From assembly GCA_013348725.1 (NCBI GenBank), contig CP054689.1, forward strand, positions 608,501 through 672,500: a stretch of 64,000 nucleotides of DNA, read 5' to 3'. The DNA comes from Ectothiorhodospiraceae bacterium 2226 (GTDB lineage: Bacteria > Pseudomonadota > Gammaproteobacteria > GCA-013348725). Below the pieces are notes generated by a model, which was given only the letters and a program-made list of their open reading frames with translations, was not told where the DNA came from and made no database searches. Shown here one piece after another: positions 8,184 to 18,442 of the stretch (the first letter of the stretch is position 1; each line of letters begins with the position of its first letter). The position numbers and the translations under genes are program-made.

Positions 8184-9230
8184 ATGCAACGGCTGACTCT
8201 GCGCCGCCCCGACGACTGGCACCTGCACGTGCGCGACGGCGATGCCCTCGCCACGGTCATCCCGCACGTCGCCGCCCAGTTCGCGCGCGCGATCATCATG
8301 CCCAATCTCAAGCCGCCGGTGCGCACCACCGAAGAGGCGCTCGCCTACCGCGAGCGCATTTGCGCCGCGGTGCCGGCGGGGATGCATTTCGACCCGCTGA
8401 TGACCCTCTACCTCACCGAGCAGACCACGCCGCGCGAGATCCAGCGCGCCAAGTCCAGCCGGCAGGTGTACGGGGTGAAGCTCTATCCCGCGGGTGCCAC
8501 CACGCACTCCGACGCGGGCGTGCACAAGCTGGAGAACACCTACGCCACGCTCGCGTGCATGGAGGAGGAAGGCCTGCCGCTGTTGGTGCACGGCGAGGTG
8601 ACCGACCCGGCGGTGGACGTCTTCGACCGCGAGCGCGTATTCATCGACACGGTGCTCGCCCCGCTGCTGGAGCGCTTTACGCACCTGCGCGTGGTGCTCG
8701 AGCACATCACCACCCGCGAGGCGGTGGAGTTCGTGCAGAGCCGCAACAGCAACGTGGGCGCCACCATCACCGCGCACCACCTCTTGATGAACCGCAACGA
8801 CATGCTGGTGGGCGGCATACGCCCGCACCACTACTGCCTGCCGGTGCTCAAGCGCGAGAGCCACCGCGCCGCGCTGCTCGAGGCGGCCACCAGCGGGGAT
8901 CCGAAGTTTTTTCTGGGCACCGACAGCGCGCCGCATCCGCGCGAGGGCAAGGAAAGCGCCTGCGGATGCGCCGGCGTGTACACCTCCCACGCCGCGATCG
9001 AACTCTATGCCGAGGCCTTCGAGGAGGCCGGCAAGCTCGAGCAACTGGAGGGCTTCGCCAGCCTGCACGGGCCGCGCTTCTACCGCCTGCCGGCGAACAC
9101 CGCCACCATCACGCTGGAGCAGGCCCCGCAAGCGGTGCCGGCCAGTTACGCGTTCGGCGACACCGAACTGATCCCGATGCGCGCCGGCGGCGAGATCCGC
9201 TGGCGCCTGCTGAACCCCGCCGCCGCCTGA
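8184..9230 (+). CDS. pyrC: Dihydroorotase (class II)
   Basis: This encodes 348 residues with the ATG at 8184. That start has GGAG six bases upstream and gives the same length as the E. coli enzyme; an in-frame ATG at 8166 would add six residues. The metal and catalytic residues all read out: HLH near the N-terminus ([13 protein letters not shown]), the carbamylated lysine in KLYPAGATT, histidines in HGEVTD and EHITTREA, and the catalytic Asp in [10 protein letters not shown]. The zinc enzyme cyclises N-carbamoyl-aspartate to dihydroorotate in pyrimidine synthesis. It is followed after 41 bases by rnt in the same direction. Confidence 0.96.
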   Translation: MQRLTLRRPDDWHLHVRDGDALATVIPHVAAQFARAIIMPNLKPPVRTTEEALAYRERICAAVPAGMHFDPLMTLYLTEQTTPREIQRAKSSRQVYGVKLYPAGATTHSDAGVHKLENTYATLACMEEEGLPLLVHGEVTDPAVDVFDRERVFIDTVLAPLLERFTHLRVVLEHITTREAVEFVQSRNSNVGATITAHHLLMNRNDMLVGGIRPHHYCLPVLKRESHRAALLEAATSGDPKFFLGTDSAPHPREGKESACGCAGVYTSHAAIELYAEAFEEAGKLEQLEGFASLHGPRFYRLPANTATITLEQAPQAVPASYAFGDTELIPMRAGGEIRWRLLNPAAA

Positions 9231-9271
9231 AACGGCGGCGGCCATTTGACGATTCGAGGACTCCACCCGGC

Positions 9272-9940
9272 ATGAGCGAGCAGCCGCAGGACACGGACCA
9301 CCGCGTGCGACGCATCGCGAAGCGCTTCCGCGGGTTTTTGCCCGTGGCGGTGGATGTCGAGACCGCCGGCTTCGAGGCGCGCACCGACGCCTTGCTGGAG
9401 ATCGCCGCGGTCATCATCACCGTGGACGAGAGCGGACGCCTGCGCACCGGCGCCACCCACGCCGCCCACGTCGAGCCCTTCGAGGGCGCCAACCTCGACC
9501 CGCGCGCGCTGGAGTTCACCGGCATCGACCCGTTCCACCCGTTCCGCTTCGCGGTGCCCGAGCGCAAGGCCCTGGAGACCATCTTCGCGGAGGTGGACCA
9601 GGCCGTGAAGGCGCACGGCTGCAGCCGTGCGATCCTGGTCGGGCACAACCCTTGGTTCGACCTCGGCTTCCTGAAGGCGGCCTGCGCGCGCAACAAGATC
9701 AAGCGCACGCCGTTCCACGCCTTCAGCACCTTCGACACCGCCACCCTGGGCGGGCTCGCCTACGGCCAGACGGTGCTCGCGCGCGCGGCCATGGCGGCCG
9801 GCTTGGCCTGGGACCCGGACCAGGCCCATTCGGCGCTGTACGATGCCGAGCGCACCGCCGAGCTGTTCTGCACCATCGTCAACAGCTGGGATAGCCGCGC
9901 GCCCGCGCCGCCGCCCGCCGCACCGCCCGCAACGGATTGA
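9272..9940 (+). CDS. rnt: Ribonuclease T
   Basis: This encodes 222 residues. The DEDDh exonuclease core is intact: DVETAGFE at about 29-36 supplies D and [11 protein letters not shown] supplies the second D, and HSALYDAE supplies the catalytic H and last D. RNase T trims the 3' CCA end of tRNA and the 3' ends of other stable RNAs. The start is the ATG at 9272, preceded by GAGGA. A proline/alanine-rich tail of about 15 residues after the core is an extension. The gene ends 13 bases before the convergent PepSY gene. Confidence 0.94.
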   Translation: MSEQPQDTDHRVRRIAKRFRGFLPVAVDVETAGFEARTDALLEIAAVIITVDESGRLRTGATHAAHVEPFEGANLDPRALEFTGIDPFHPFRFAVPERKALETIFAEVDQAVKAHGCSRAILVGHNPWFDLGFLKAACARNKIKRTPFHAFSTFDTATLGGLAYGQTVLARAAMAAGLAWDPDQAHSALYDAERTAELFCTIVNSWDSRAPAPPPAAPPATD

Positions 9941-9953
9941 GCGGCCGGCGCCC

Positions 9954-10253
9954 TCAATCGCCGCGCGCCTCGATCAGCAACTCGCCGGTGTAGGCGTCGA
10001 AGGTCAGTTCCCACTCCACGCCCTCGGCGTCGATCAGTTCGACCTCGTACACCTCGCGCCCATCCTCGTGCTCGAGCTCCACTTCCAGCAGCCGCCCGGG
10101 CCGGTAGGCCCGCGCCAGCGCCGCGATCCGCTCCAAGGGCAGCGGCTCGCCGGGCCGCAGGTCCATGTCGTAGCCGCGCGAGGCAGCGCGCCCGAGCGCC
10201 GTGGCCGCCAGAAAGCCCAAGCCGAAACCGCCCACTAAACCCATCATGCGCAT
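9954..10253 (-). CDS. PepSY-domain protein, membrane-anchored
   Basis: This encodes 99 residues. I place the start at 10253 because AAGGAG lies six bases upstream; a longer reading from 10286 lacks this. The N-terminus (MMGLVGGFGLGFLAATALG) is a signal or anchor helix. The rest is one PepSY-type module, from about LERIAALARAYRPGRLLEVE to WELTFDAYTGELLIEA. PepSY domains occur in periplasmic or membrane proteins and are proposed to inhibit peptidases or shield the cell surface. No partner enzyme is adjacent. The function in this organism is unknown. Confidence 0.8.
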   Translation of the reverse strand: MRMMGLVGGFGLGFLAATALGRAASRGYDMDLRPGEPLPLERIAALARAYRPGRLLEVELEHEDGREVYEVELIDAEGVEWELTFDAYTGELLIEARGD

Positions 10254-10319
10254 AACACACTCCTTGTGTGGCCAAGCCTTGTGCACCCCGTCGGGGATGC
10301 AGAACTTCCTTAGCTTATA

Positions 10320-10349
10320 CGCAAAACGGCCCGGACAAGCCGGGCCGTT
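10320..10349 (-). terminator. Terminator downstream of grxD
   Basis: A perfect 10-base stem (10325-10334 with 10340-10349, loop ACAAG) is followed on the reverse strand by a short T run. It lies 21 bases after the grxD stop. The T run is brief. Confidence 0.8.
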
Positions 10350-10370
10350 CTGCGGGGGTGCGGCGGCGTA

Positions 10371-10703
10371 TTACTCGGCCTGCGCCTTCTTGCTCACCGC
10401 CTCGTCGACCATCTTCTTGAGATCGCCGCTCTCGAACATCTCGACCGTGATGTCGCAGCCGCCGATCAGTTCCCCATCGACGTAGATCTGCGGGAAGGTC
10501 GGCCAGTCGGCGTAGCGCGGCAGGTTCTGGAAGATCTCCGGGTCCGCCAACACGTTCACGTAGGCGAACTCCTGACCGCACTGCTTGAGCGCCTGCGCGG
10601 CGCGCATGGAGAAGCCGCACTGGGGCATCTGCGGCGTGCCCTTCATGAAGATCACCACCGGGTTCTGCTCCACGTGCTGCTTGATGCGTTCCATTACGTC
10701 CAT
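10371..10703 (-). CDS. grxD: Monothiol glutaredoxin
   Basis: This encodes 110 residues, the normal GrxD length, from the ATG at 10703. GAGGTGA precedes that ATG, whereas a longer reading to 10778 has no such site. The active site CGFS is at about 29-32 (PQMPQCGFSMRAAQAL), with the glutathione-binding WPTFPQIYV and GGCDITVEM. GrxD/Grx5-type proteins carry a bridging 2Fe-2S cluster with BolA and pass clusters to apoproteins. It stands alone and is transcribed away from sodB. Confidence 0.95.
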   Translation of the reverse strand: MDVMERIKQHVEQNPVVIFMKGTPQMPQCGFSMRAAQALKQCGQEFAYVNVLADPEIFQNLPRYADWPTFPQIYVDGELIGGCDITVEMFESGDLKKMVDEAVSKKAQAE

Positions 10704-10805
10704 TGTTTTCACCTCACTGACATGCTTGCCGAGCCCGCGGCTCAATCGACACAGTCTAAACCCTGCCGCCCCGGGCATAAAGCGGCCATTGGTACGGGTT
10801 TTCGT

Positions 10806-12587
10806 TCAGGTATGGGGATCGACGTTGCGCTGCAGCCAATACTCGAACAACGCCAAGTGCCATAGCTTACTGCCCTGGATGCGCGTCAGGTACGCCTCCG
10901 GCTCGGCCAGCAGCTTGTCCACGTAGGCGCGCTCGAACACACCCCGCCGGCGACAGGCCTCGGAGTTCAGGATGTCGCGCATGAAGTCGAGGAACTCGCC
11001 GCGCACGTATTTCAGCGCCGGCATCGGGAAGTAGCCCTTGGGGCGGTCGATCACCCCATCGGGCAGGCGCCCGCGCGCCAGACGCTTCAAGACGTGCTTG
11101 CCGTCCGAGCCGAGCTTGAGCTCCGGCGGCATGGCCGCGGCCAGCTCCACCAGCTCGTGATCCAGGAACGGGACGCGCGCCTCCAGGCCCCAGGCCATGG
11201 TCATATTGTCCACGCGCTTGACCGGGTCGTCGACGATCAGCGTGGTGACGTCCAGGCGCAGCACGCGGTCGATGAAGGTCTGCGCGCCCGGCTCGCCGAG
11301 CAGGCGCTCGACGAGCGCGCTGGTGTGGTCCGCGCCGCGGTAGGCGGCGGTGACGGTCTCGAGGTACTCGTCGTGGTCGCGGTCGAAATAGTGGCTGCGA
11401 AAGCGCTCCAGGTCGCTGCCGGTGGTCGCCTCCATGCGCGGATACCAGAAATAGCCGCCGAACACCTCGTCGGCACCCTGCCCGCTCTGCACCACCTTGA
11501 CCTCGCGCGACACGCGCTCGGCGAGCAGGTAGAACGCCACCGCGTCCTGGCCGACCATGGGCTCGCTCATGTTGTCCACCGCCTCGGGCAGACGGCGCAG
11601 CACCTCGTCGTTGGGGATGCGGATCTTGTGGTGGCGCGTGCCGTAGCGCGCCACCACCTGGTCGGAAAACTCGAACTCGCTGCCGCGCTCCTCGCCGATG
11701 TCCTCGAACCCGATGGAAAAGGTGTGCAGATCGGACACGCCCGATTCGGCCAGCAGCGCGACCAGCAGGCTCGAATCCAGCCCGCCCGAGAGCAGCACGC
11801 CCACCGGCACGTCGGCCACCGTGCGGCGCTTCTCCACCGCCGCGCGTAGCGCATCGTGCACCGCCTCGGTCCATTCGTCCTCGCTGCGCGCCACCCCCGG
11901 CCGCTGCGCCTGCAGGGTCCAGTAGCGCCGCGTGCGGGTGCTGCCGTCCAGGCCGATGGTCTGGCTGGTGCCGGGCTCGAGCTTGCGCACCTCGCCCAGC
12001 ACGGTGCGCGGCGCGGGCACCACCGCGTGCAGCGTGAACTGATGGTGCAGCGCCACCGGGTCGAGTTCGCCGCTCACGCCGCCACCGGCGAGCAGCGCCT
12101 GCGCGCTGGAGGCGAAGCGCAGGCGCGCGTCGTTGCGCGTGTAGTACAGCGGCTTGATGCCGAAGCGGTCGCGTGCCAGGAACAGGCGCCGCGCGCGCCG
12201 ATCCCACAGCGCGAAGGCGAACATGCCGTGCAGGTGCTCGGGCGCGCGCTCGCCCCACTCGGCGTAGGCCTTGAGGATGACCTCGGTGTCACCCTCCGAG
12301 AAGAAGCGGTAGCCGCGCGCGCTGAGCGTGGCGCGCAGCTCGCGGTAGTTGTAGATCGCGCCATTGAACACCAGCGCGAGCCCCAGTTCCTCGTCCACCA
12401 TGGGCTGGTGCGAACGCGCCGAGAGGTCGATCACCGACAGGCGCCGATGGCCGAACGCGACCGGCCGCTCCGCCCAGGCGCCGGCATCGTCCGGCCCGCG
12501 GCGGGCCAGGCGTTCGCTCATGCGCGCCACCGCCTCGGCGTCGGCCGGGCCGCCGTCCAGGCGCAATTCGCCGCTGATTCCACACAT
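10806..12587 (-). CDS. asnB: Asparagine synthase-family amidotransferase, probably N-acetylglutaminylglutamine amide type
   Basis: This encodes 593 residues. The class II glutamine amidotransferase domain starts with the nucleophile C2 (MCGISGELRLDGG) and spans about 1-200; the synthetase domain has the ATP-pyrophosphatase loop LLSGGLDSS near 265. Length and the segments VVQSGQGADEVFGGY, FHAVVPAP-like LHAVVPAPRTVLGE and the C-terminal RIQGSKLWHLALFEYW resemble the enzyme that makes the osmolyte N-acetylglutaminylglutamine amide (NAGGN) in Pseudomonas. Its usual partners, a GNAT acetyltransferase and an M42 peptidase, are not in this window, so plain asparagine synthetase remains possible. It starts 4 bases after the hydantoinase-B gene. 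Confidence 0.85.
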   Translation of the reverse strand: MCGISGELRLDGGPADAEAVARMSERLARRGPDDAGAWAERPVAFGHRRLSVIDLSARSHQPMVDEELGLALVFNGAIYNYRELRATLSARGYRFFSEGDTEVILKAYAEWGERAPEHLHGMFAFALWDRRARRLFLARDRFGIKPLYYTRNDARLRFASSAQALLAGGGVSGELDPVALHHQFTLHAVVPAPRTVLGEVRKLEPGTSQTIGLDGSTRTRRYWTLQAQRPGVARSEDEWTEAVHDALRAAVEKRRTVADVPVGVLLSGGLDSSLLVALLAESGVSDLHTFSIGFEDIGEERGSEFEFSDQVVARYGTRHHKIRIPNDEVLRRLPEAVDNMSEPMVGQDAVAFYLLAERVSREVKVVQSGQGADEVFGGYFWYPRMEATTGSDLERFRSHYFDRDHDEYLETVTAAYRGADHTSALVERLLGEPGAQTFIDRVLRLDVTTLIVDDPVKRVDNMTMAWGLEARVPFLDHELVELAAAMPPELKLGSDGKHVLKRLARGRLPDGVIDRPKGYFPMPALKYVRGEFLDFMRDILNSEACRRRGVFERAYVDKLLAEPEAYLTRIQGSKLWHLALFEYWLQRNVDPHT

Positions 12588-12591
12588 CGTG

Positions 12592-14154
12592 CTAGGCGTC
12601 CTCCTGTTGTGCCGCGGGGCCCCAGCCGCCGCCGCCCGGGGTGCGTAGCGTAAGCCGCTGCCCCGCCGCGACGCGGCCGCTGAACTTGCCGGGCAACGGC
12701 TCGCCGTCGAGCAGGTTCTCGCCGCGCGCGCCGTGCGCGCCGCCCGCCAAGCCCCATGGGGCGTAACGCCGCCGCTCGGTCAGCAGCGTCACGGTGGCCG
12801 GCGCCAGGAACAGATACTCGCGCTCCACGCCGTCGCCGCCGGGGCGCCGCCCCGCACCGCCCGAGCCCTGGCGCAGCGCGTAGCGCAGCACGCGCACCGG
12901 GTAGCGCGCCTCGAGCGCCTCCACCGGGGTATTCAGCGTATTGGTCATGTGGGTCTGCACCCCGCCCAGGCCGCCGCCGCGCGGCCCCGCGCCCATGCCG
13001 CCACCCAGGGTTTCATAGTAGTCCCAGGTGCCACCCTCGGCCGCGGCCGCGCGCGCGCCCATGGCGAGGTTGTTCATACTGCCGTGGCTGGCCGCCGGGA
13101 CCGCCTCCGGCAGCGCCTTGGCGAGCGCACCGAGTACCACGTCCACCACCCGCGTGCTGGTCTCCACGTTGCCGGCCGCCACCGCGGCGGGCGGGCGGGC
13201 GTTCACCAGCGAGCCTTCCGGCGCGCTGAGGGTGATGGGCCGAAAACTGCCCGCGCAGGCGGGGGTGTAGTCGGGCATCAGGCAGCGAAAGCAGTAATAC
13301 ACCGCGGCGGCGGCCACCGACAGCGGGCAATTGACGTTGCCGCGCACCTGCGCCGCGGTGCCCGCGAAGTCCACCGCCACCGTGCCGTCGTCCACGGTCA
13401 GCGTCGCCGCGATGGGAATGTCGCGCTGTCCCAACCCGTCGTCGTCCAGATAATCCACGTACTCATAGCGCCCGGCCGGGAGCGCGCGCAGCGCCGCCCG
13501 CGCGAGGCGCTCCCCATAGGCGTTCAGCTCCGCGAGCGCCGCCGCGAAGCGCCCGCCGCCGAGACCCCGCACCAGCGCCTGCAGACGCGTCAGGCCGACG
13601 CGGTTGGCGCTTATCTGCGCGGCAAAATCGGCCGCGCTCTCATCCGGGCGGCCGGTGGCGCCGACGATGCGCTGGAAGGCCTCGGTCACCGGCGCACCCG
13701 CGCGCTGGATGAAGGTGGGCGGGATCACCAGCCCCTCCTCCTCCAATGAAGTCGACAGCGGCATGGATCCCGGCGTGCTCGCGCCGATGTCGGCGTGGTG
13801 GGCGCGGTTGGCGACGAAGGCGACGCAGGCGCCTCCCTCGAACAACGGCGCCACCACGGTCACGTCGGGCAGATGGGTGCCGCCAAGGAAAGGATCGTTC
13901 AGGATCACCATGTCGCCCCGCGACCAGTCCACGCGCCGCACCACGTCGCGCATCGCGTAGGCCATGCTGCCCAGGTGCACCGGGATGTGCGCGGCCTGCG
14001 CGCACAGCTCGCCCTGGGCGTCGAACACCGCGCAGGAAAAGTCCAACCGATCCTTGATGTTGGGACTCACCGCGGCGCGGCGTAGCGCCGCACCCATTTC
14101 CTCGCACACCGCTTCGATGCGGCTCGCGAACAGGGACAGTTCTATGGCTTCCAT
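12592..14154 (-). CDS. hyuB: Hydantoinase B / oxoprolinase family protein
   Basis: This encodes 520 residues from the ATG at 14154, the usual HyuB length; the longer open frame into sodB is antisense noise. Diagnostic segments are [16 protein letters not shown] near the N-terminus, [49 protein letters not shown] and the C-terminal GGGGWGP. Family members act with HyuA as ATP-dependent hydantoinases, 5-oxoprolinases or acetone carboxylase subunits. No HyuA gene is in the window, so the substrate cannot be given. It is first in a two-gene operon with the amidotransferase, 4 bases apart, which hints at a joint role in amide or lactam metabolism (inference). Confidence 0.9.
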   Translation of the reverse strand: MEAIELSLFASRIEAVCEEMGAALRRAAVSPNIKDRLDFSCAVFDAQGELCAQAAHIPVHLGSMAYAMRDVVRRVDWSRGDMVILNDPFLGGTHLPDVTVVAPLFEGGACVAFVANRAHHADIGASTPGSMPLSTSLEEEGLVIPPTFIQRAGAPVTEAFQRIVGATGRPDESAADFAAQISANRVGLTRLQALVRGLGGGRFAAALAELNAYGERLARAALRALPAGRYEYVDYLDDDGLGQRDIPIAATLTVDDGTVAVDFAGTAAQVRGNVNCPLSVAAAAVYYCFRCLMPDYTPACAGSFRPITLSAPEGSLVNARPPAAVAAGNVETSTRVVDVVLGALAKALPEAVPAASHGSMNNLAMGARAAAAEGGTWDYYETLGGGMGAGPRGGGLGGVQTHMTNTLNTPVEALEARYPVRVLRYALRQGSGGAGRRPGGDGVEREYLFLAPATVTLLTERRRYAPWGLAGGAHGARGENLLDGEPLPGKFSGRVAAGQRLTLRTPGGGGWGPAAQQEDA

Positions 14155-14298
14155 CGCCTCTCGACAGCCTCGCCTTTCTGCGTCACCCCCAGCCGGGGTG
14201 TACAATACTATGTTCTCACGCGGGCGCCCGTCTCTGTCCCTGGCCTGCGCCGCGTCGACTCCGCTCCGCCTGACAACACCCAGCATAAGGAGGTATGC

Positions 14299-14883
14299 AT
14301 GGAACACAAACTGCCCGAACTCCCGTACGCCAAGGATGCACTCGCGCCGCACATGTCGGCCGAGACCCTGGAGTTCCACCACGGCAAGCACCACAAGACC
14401 TACGTCGACACGCTGAATAAGCTCATTCAGGGCACTGAGTTTGAGGACGCGCCGCTCGAGACCGTCGTGAAAAACGCCCAGCCCGGCCCGCTGTTCAACA
14501 ACGCCGCCCAGGTCTGGAACCACACCTTCTTCTGGCAGTGCCTGAGCCCCAACGGCGGCGGCGATCCGCAAGGCGATCTGGCCGATGCCATCAACCGCGA
14601 TTTCGGCTCGGCGCAGCAGTTCCGCGACCAGTTTGCCGAACGCGCCACCAAGAACTTCGGCTCCGGCTGGACCTGGCTGGTCAAGCGCAGCGACGGCACG
14701 CTCGCCATCGAGGACACCAGCAACGCCGGCACGCCCATTACGAAAGGGATCAAGCCGCTGCTGACGGTGGACGTGTGGGAGCACGCCTACTACATCGACT
14801 ACCGCAACGCCCGGCCCGAGTACCTGAAGCACTTCTGGAACATCGTGAACTGGGAGTTCGCCGCCAAGAACCTCGGCGCGTAA
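14299..14883 (+). CDS. sodB: Superoxide dismutase, Fe type
   Basis: This encodes 194 residues, typical of SodB. The metal ligands read out as H27 ([11 protein letters not shown]), the His of WNHTFFW (about 75), and Asp and His in [11 protein letters not shown] (about 158-162). LSPNGGG and the FGSGWTWL segment favour iron over manganese. It converts superoxide to peroxide and oxygen in the cytoplasm, with no signal peptide. AAGGAGG precedes the ATG by about six bases. A TACAAT box at 14201-14206 is a candidate -10. A strong terminator follows. Confidence 0.96.
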   Translation: MEHKLPELPYAKDALAPHMSAETLEFHHGKHHKTYVDTLNKLIQGTEFEDAPLETVVKNAQPGPLFNNAAQVWNHTFFWQCLSPNGGGDPQGDLADAINRDFGSAQQFRDQFAERATKNFGSGWTWLVKRSDGTLAIEDTSNAGTPITKGIKPLLTVDVWEHAYYIDYRNARPEYLKHFWNIVNWEFAAKNLGA

Positions 14884-14908
14884 GCCAGCGCTGCAGTCGC
14901 ATCACCGA

Positions 14909-14936
14909 GAGCCCGGCTACCACCGGGCTCTTTTTT
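14909..14936 (+). terminator. Rho-independent terminator of sodB
   Basis: GAGCCCGG (14909-14916) pairs perfectly with CCGGGCTC (14923-14930) and is followed by six T. It lies 26 bases after the stop codon. Confidence 0.93.
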
Positions 14937-14960
14937 GCAGTGAGCGCAGCGCAAGGCGTC

Positions 14961-15056
14961 GTAGGGCACATTAAGCGCAGCGCAATGCGCCGGCCGCTCT
15001 CGCGTGATTTGATTTGCACCCCGTTGGCGCAATGCGCTGCGCTTATTGCGCCCTAC
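14961..15056. repeat. MITE-like palindromic element, copy 1
   Basis: This is a 96-base element with long terminal inverted repeats. The left end starts GTAGGGCACATTAAGCGCAG and the right end is its imperfect complement, finishing in CCCTAC. The two arms share AAGCGCAGCGCAATGCGCC or its inverse, around a core of about 35 bases. It has no coding capacity. A second, degraded copy lies 100 bases on in the same orientation. Confidence 0.75.
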
Positions 15057-15159
15057 AGTGACTGCACTTTACGTCCTTTCGGCTTGCTCTGGCACCCCGC
15101 GACGGCGTCCAACCGTGCGGCTTCGCATAACGCAGTCCAAACATAGAATCCAAGGCGTC

Positions 15160-15244
15160 GTAGGGCGCATTAAGCGCAGCGCAATGCGCCGGCTGCTCTC
15201 TCGTAATTTGCGCCCCGTTGGGCAATGCGCTGCGCTTCGCGCCC
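15160..15244. repeat. MITE-like palindromic element, copy 2 (degraded right arm)
   Basis: It starts with the same GTAGGGCGCATTAAGCGCAG and continues nearly identically to copy 1 through the left arm and into the core. The right arm is shorter (GGGCAATGCGCTGCGCTTCG, then CGCCC). The bases CAAGGCGTC immediately before the element are also shared with copy 1, so the repeated unit is slightly longer than the palindrome. The 14937-15351 gap holds only these two copies, the sequence between them and a terminator. Confidence 0.75.
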
Positions 15245-15262
15245 TTTCTGCTTTCCAAAAGG

Positions 15263-15290
15263 AAAAAGCCCGGCTTGCGCCGGGCCTTTC
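15263..15290 (-). terminator. Terminator of the 15352-15996 operon
   Basis: GCCCGGC (15268-15274) pairs with GCCGGGC (15279-15285). On the reverse strand the stem is followed by five T. A CCTTTC tract on the forward side may allow weak two-way function. Confidence 0.8.
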
Positions 15291-15351
15291 TCTTAGTGCT
15301 TCGCGTTGCCGTTCCGGATCGGCGGGCTGGGCCGCCGATCCGGGAAACGGA

Positions 15352-15861
15352 TCAGAACGGCAGACCGTGCGCCGCCGCACCCATGAACAGCAGCATGGGG
15401 ATGGACAACATCATGTTGGTGCGCGAGGCCAGCAGCGCCACGCGCCGGGCGCGGGCCTTCTGCTCATCGGTGGCGGACACCAGGCCGAGCACCTTTTTCT
15501 GGTTGGGCCAGATGAACACCCACACGTTGATCAGCATGATGGTGCCGAGCCAGGCGCCGATGCCGATGTTGGTGAGGTAGGGGTTGGCCTGGCCGATGCC
15601 GAGCGTGAAGGCACCGACGAAATTGGCGCCCAGCAGGCCCGCGCCCGCAATCCAGGTGACCACCGCCGACCAGCGGAACCACAGCAGCGCGCGCGGCGCG
15701 ACGTACTTGCTGATGCCCGCGCCACCCGGGCCGCCGGTGTCGGCCGCGGCGGCCGCCAGCGCGGGCACCTGCACCAGATTGAAGTAGTACAGCAAGCCGA
15801 TCCAGGTGATACCCGCCAGCAGATGCAGCCAGCGGAACAGCGACATGATATCCAGTTCCAT
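15352..15861 (-). CDS. Urate_ox_N/PuuD-like integral membrane protein
   Basis: This encodes 169 residues with four predicted membrane helices (about 8-28, 60-82, 100-120 and 145-165). WLHLLAGITWIGLLYYFNLVQ and the later NVWVFIWPNQKKVLG match the membrane domain of PuuD-type urate hydroxylases. Stand-alone versions are common and their function is unknown. The conserved histidine in HLLAGITW may bind haem, as in related cytochrome-b-like folds (inference). AAGGGG lies eight bases before the ATG. It follows the 30-residue gene by 42 bases and ends at a terminator. Confidence 0.75.
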   Translation of the reverse strand: MELDIMSLFRWLHLLAGITWIGLLYYFNLVQVPALAAAAADTGGPGGAGISKYVAPRALLWFRWSAVVTWIAGAGLLGANFVGAFTLGIGQANPYLTNIGIGAWLGTIMLINVWVFIWPNQKKVLGLVSATDEQKARARRVALLASRTNMMLSIPMLLFMGAAAHGLPF

Positions 15862-15903
15862 GAGTCGATCCCCTTAATTCAATTGTTCTTGTTCGTGGGC
15901 TGT

Positions 15904-15996
15904 TCAGGCGATGGCGCGCGCGACGAACACCAGGATGATCGAAAGCACGATACCGAGGATGATCGTGCCGCCGATGCTCTCCAGCGGATTTTTCAT
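15904..15996 (-). CDS. 30-residue single-helix membrane protein
   Basis: The product is 30 residues: MKNPLESIGG followed by a hydrophobic helix of about 18 residues ending ARAIA. AAGGAG sits eight bases before the ATG, a stronger ribosome site than most genes here have. It is upstream of, and presumably co-transcribed with, the PuuD-like membrane protein, 42 bases away. Size and layout match small membrane subunits that assemble with a larger partner. I do not recognise the family. Confidence 0.7.
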   Translation of the reverse strand: MKNPLESIGGTIILGIVLSIILVFVARAIA

Positions 15997-16234
15997 GATT
16001 ATTCTCCTTGCTGCGTTGTAATCGTTCTTTAACGTTGGGCGGGGCGCGTTTGGGACGCGGCTCACACAGCTGGGTTCGCAGCATAAGGCACTGATACCCG
16101 GAACACAATAAGCGCCGCCCGCGCGCGTTTGCACTGCGCGTGCGCCACCGCTAGAATCGGCCTTTTCGTTGCCGATGGCGGCCTCGGGTGGGGCTGCCAT
16201 TTTCTTTTTTATGCTGCGAGCGAGTGATGAGCGC

Positions 16235-17419
<1,185 letters not shown>

Positions 17420-17423
17420 CACC

Positions 17424-18326
17424 ATGCGCCACTTCCTCACCCTGCTCGACCTGGAGAAGTCCGAGCTCAAGGGTCTCATCGCCCGCGCCATCGAGCTGAA
17501 GGCCATGCTGCGCAAGGGCGAGCCCTACGAGCCGCTCAAGAACAAGGTGCTCGGCATGGTGTTCGAGAAGTCCTCCACCCGCACGCGGGTGTCGTTCGAG
17601 ACCGGCATGATCCAGTTCGGCGGCTCGGCGATCTTCCTGTCGCCACGCGACACCCAGCTCGGGCGCGGCGAGCCGATCGAGGACAGCGCGCGGGTGCTCT
17701 CGCGCATGGTCGACCTCATCATGATCCGCACCTACGAGCACGAGAAGATCGAGCGCTTCGCCGCCTGCTCGCGCGTGCCGGTTATCAACGCCCTCACCGA
17801 CCGCTTCCATCCCTGTCAGCTGCTGGCCGACGTGCAGACCTTCGTCGAGCACCGCGGCCCCATCGAGGGCAAGACGGTGGCCTGGATCGGCGACGGCAAC
17901 AACATGTGCCACAGCTACATCCACGCCGCGCGGCAGTTCGATTTCACGCTGCGCATCGCCTGCCCCGTGGGCTACGAGCCGGATCGCGAGATCCTGCTCT
18001 CCGGCGCCGAGAACGTGCAGCTCATCAGCGATCCCATGGAGGCGGCGCGCGGCGCCGACCTGGTGGTCACCGACGTGTGGGCCAGCATGGGCCAGGAGGA
18101 GGAGCAGGCCAAGCGCGCGCTGGCCTTCGCCGACTACCAGGTGACGCAGACCTTGATGCAACAGACCGCGCCGGGCGCGCTGTTCATGCACTGCCTGCCC
18201 GCTCACCGCGGCGAGGAAGTGGCCGCCGAGGTCATCGACGGCCCGCAGAGCGTGGTGTGGGACGAGGCCGAGAACCGCCTGCACGCGCAGAAGGCCCTCA
18301 TGGAGATGCTGGGGCGCGAGCTGTAG
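17424..18326 (+). CDS. argF: Ornithine carbamoyltransferase
   Basis: This encodes 300 residues. The carbamoyl-phosphate site is [13 protein letters not shown] (about 47-59), with [12 protein letters not shown], and the ornithine loop [11 protein letters not shown] lies near the end. The homotrimer makes citrulline from ornithine and carbamoyl phosphate. AAGGGG precedes the ATG. It is coupled to argD and ends at a strong terminator. Confidence 0.97.
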   Translation: MRHFLTLLDLEKSELKGLIARAIELKAMLRKGEPYEPLKNKVLGMVFEKSSTRTRVSFETGMIQFGGSAIFLSPRDTQLGRGEPIEDSARVLSRMVDLIMIRTYEHEKIERFAACSRVPVINALTDRFHPCQLLADVQTFVEHRGPIEGKTVAWIGDGNNMCHSYIHAARQFDFTLRIACPVGYEPDREILLSGAENVQLISDPMEAARGADLVVTDVWASMGQEEEQAKRALAFADYQVTQTLMQQTAPGALFMHCLPAHRGEEVAAEVIDGPQSVVWDEAENRLHAQKALMEMLGREL

Positions 18327-18335
18327 CGCCCCCGA

Positions 18336-18369
18336 GGCGCGGTCGCCGGTGCGGCCGCGCCTTTTTTTT
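18336..18369 (+). terminator. Rho-independent terminator of argD-argF
   Basis: GGCGCGG (18336-18342) pairs with CCGCGCC (18355-18361), followed by eight T. It separates the arginine operon from the efflux promoter immediately downstream. Confidence 0.92.
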
Positions 18370-18377
18370 GCGGTCGA

Positions 18378-18406
18378 TTGCTAACCGTCCGGTCGGTCAG
18401 TATACT
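18378..18406 (+). promoter_or_regulatory. Promoter with embedded TetR operator for the efflux operon
   Basis: TTGCTA (18378-18383), a 17-base spacer and TATACT (18401-18406) form a good sigma-70 promoter. The spacer begins with ACCGTCCGGTCGGT (18384-18397), a near-perfect 14-base inverted repeat of the TetR/AcrR operator type. A repressor bound there would cover the promoter. The leader to the tetR start is about 30 bases. Confidence 0.75.
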
Positions 18407-18442
18407 CCGCGCCAGTCCGTTCACCGTTTGCGGGTAGCATCC

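Noticed and set aside
12592-14832. Extended 746-codon reading of the hydantoinase-B gene
   Set aside because: The part beyond 14154 is antisense to sodB and its terminator-flanked promoter region. The family's N-terminus starts at 14154.
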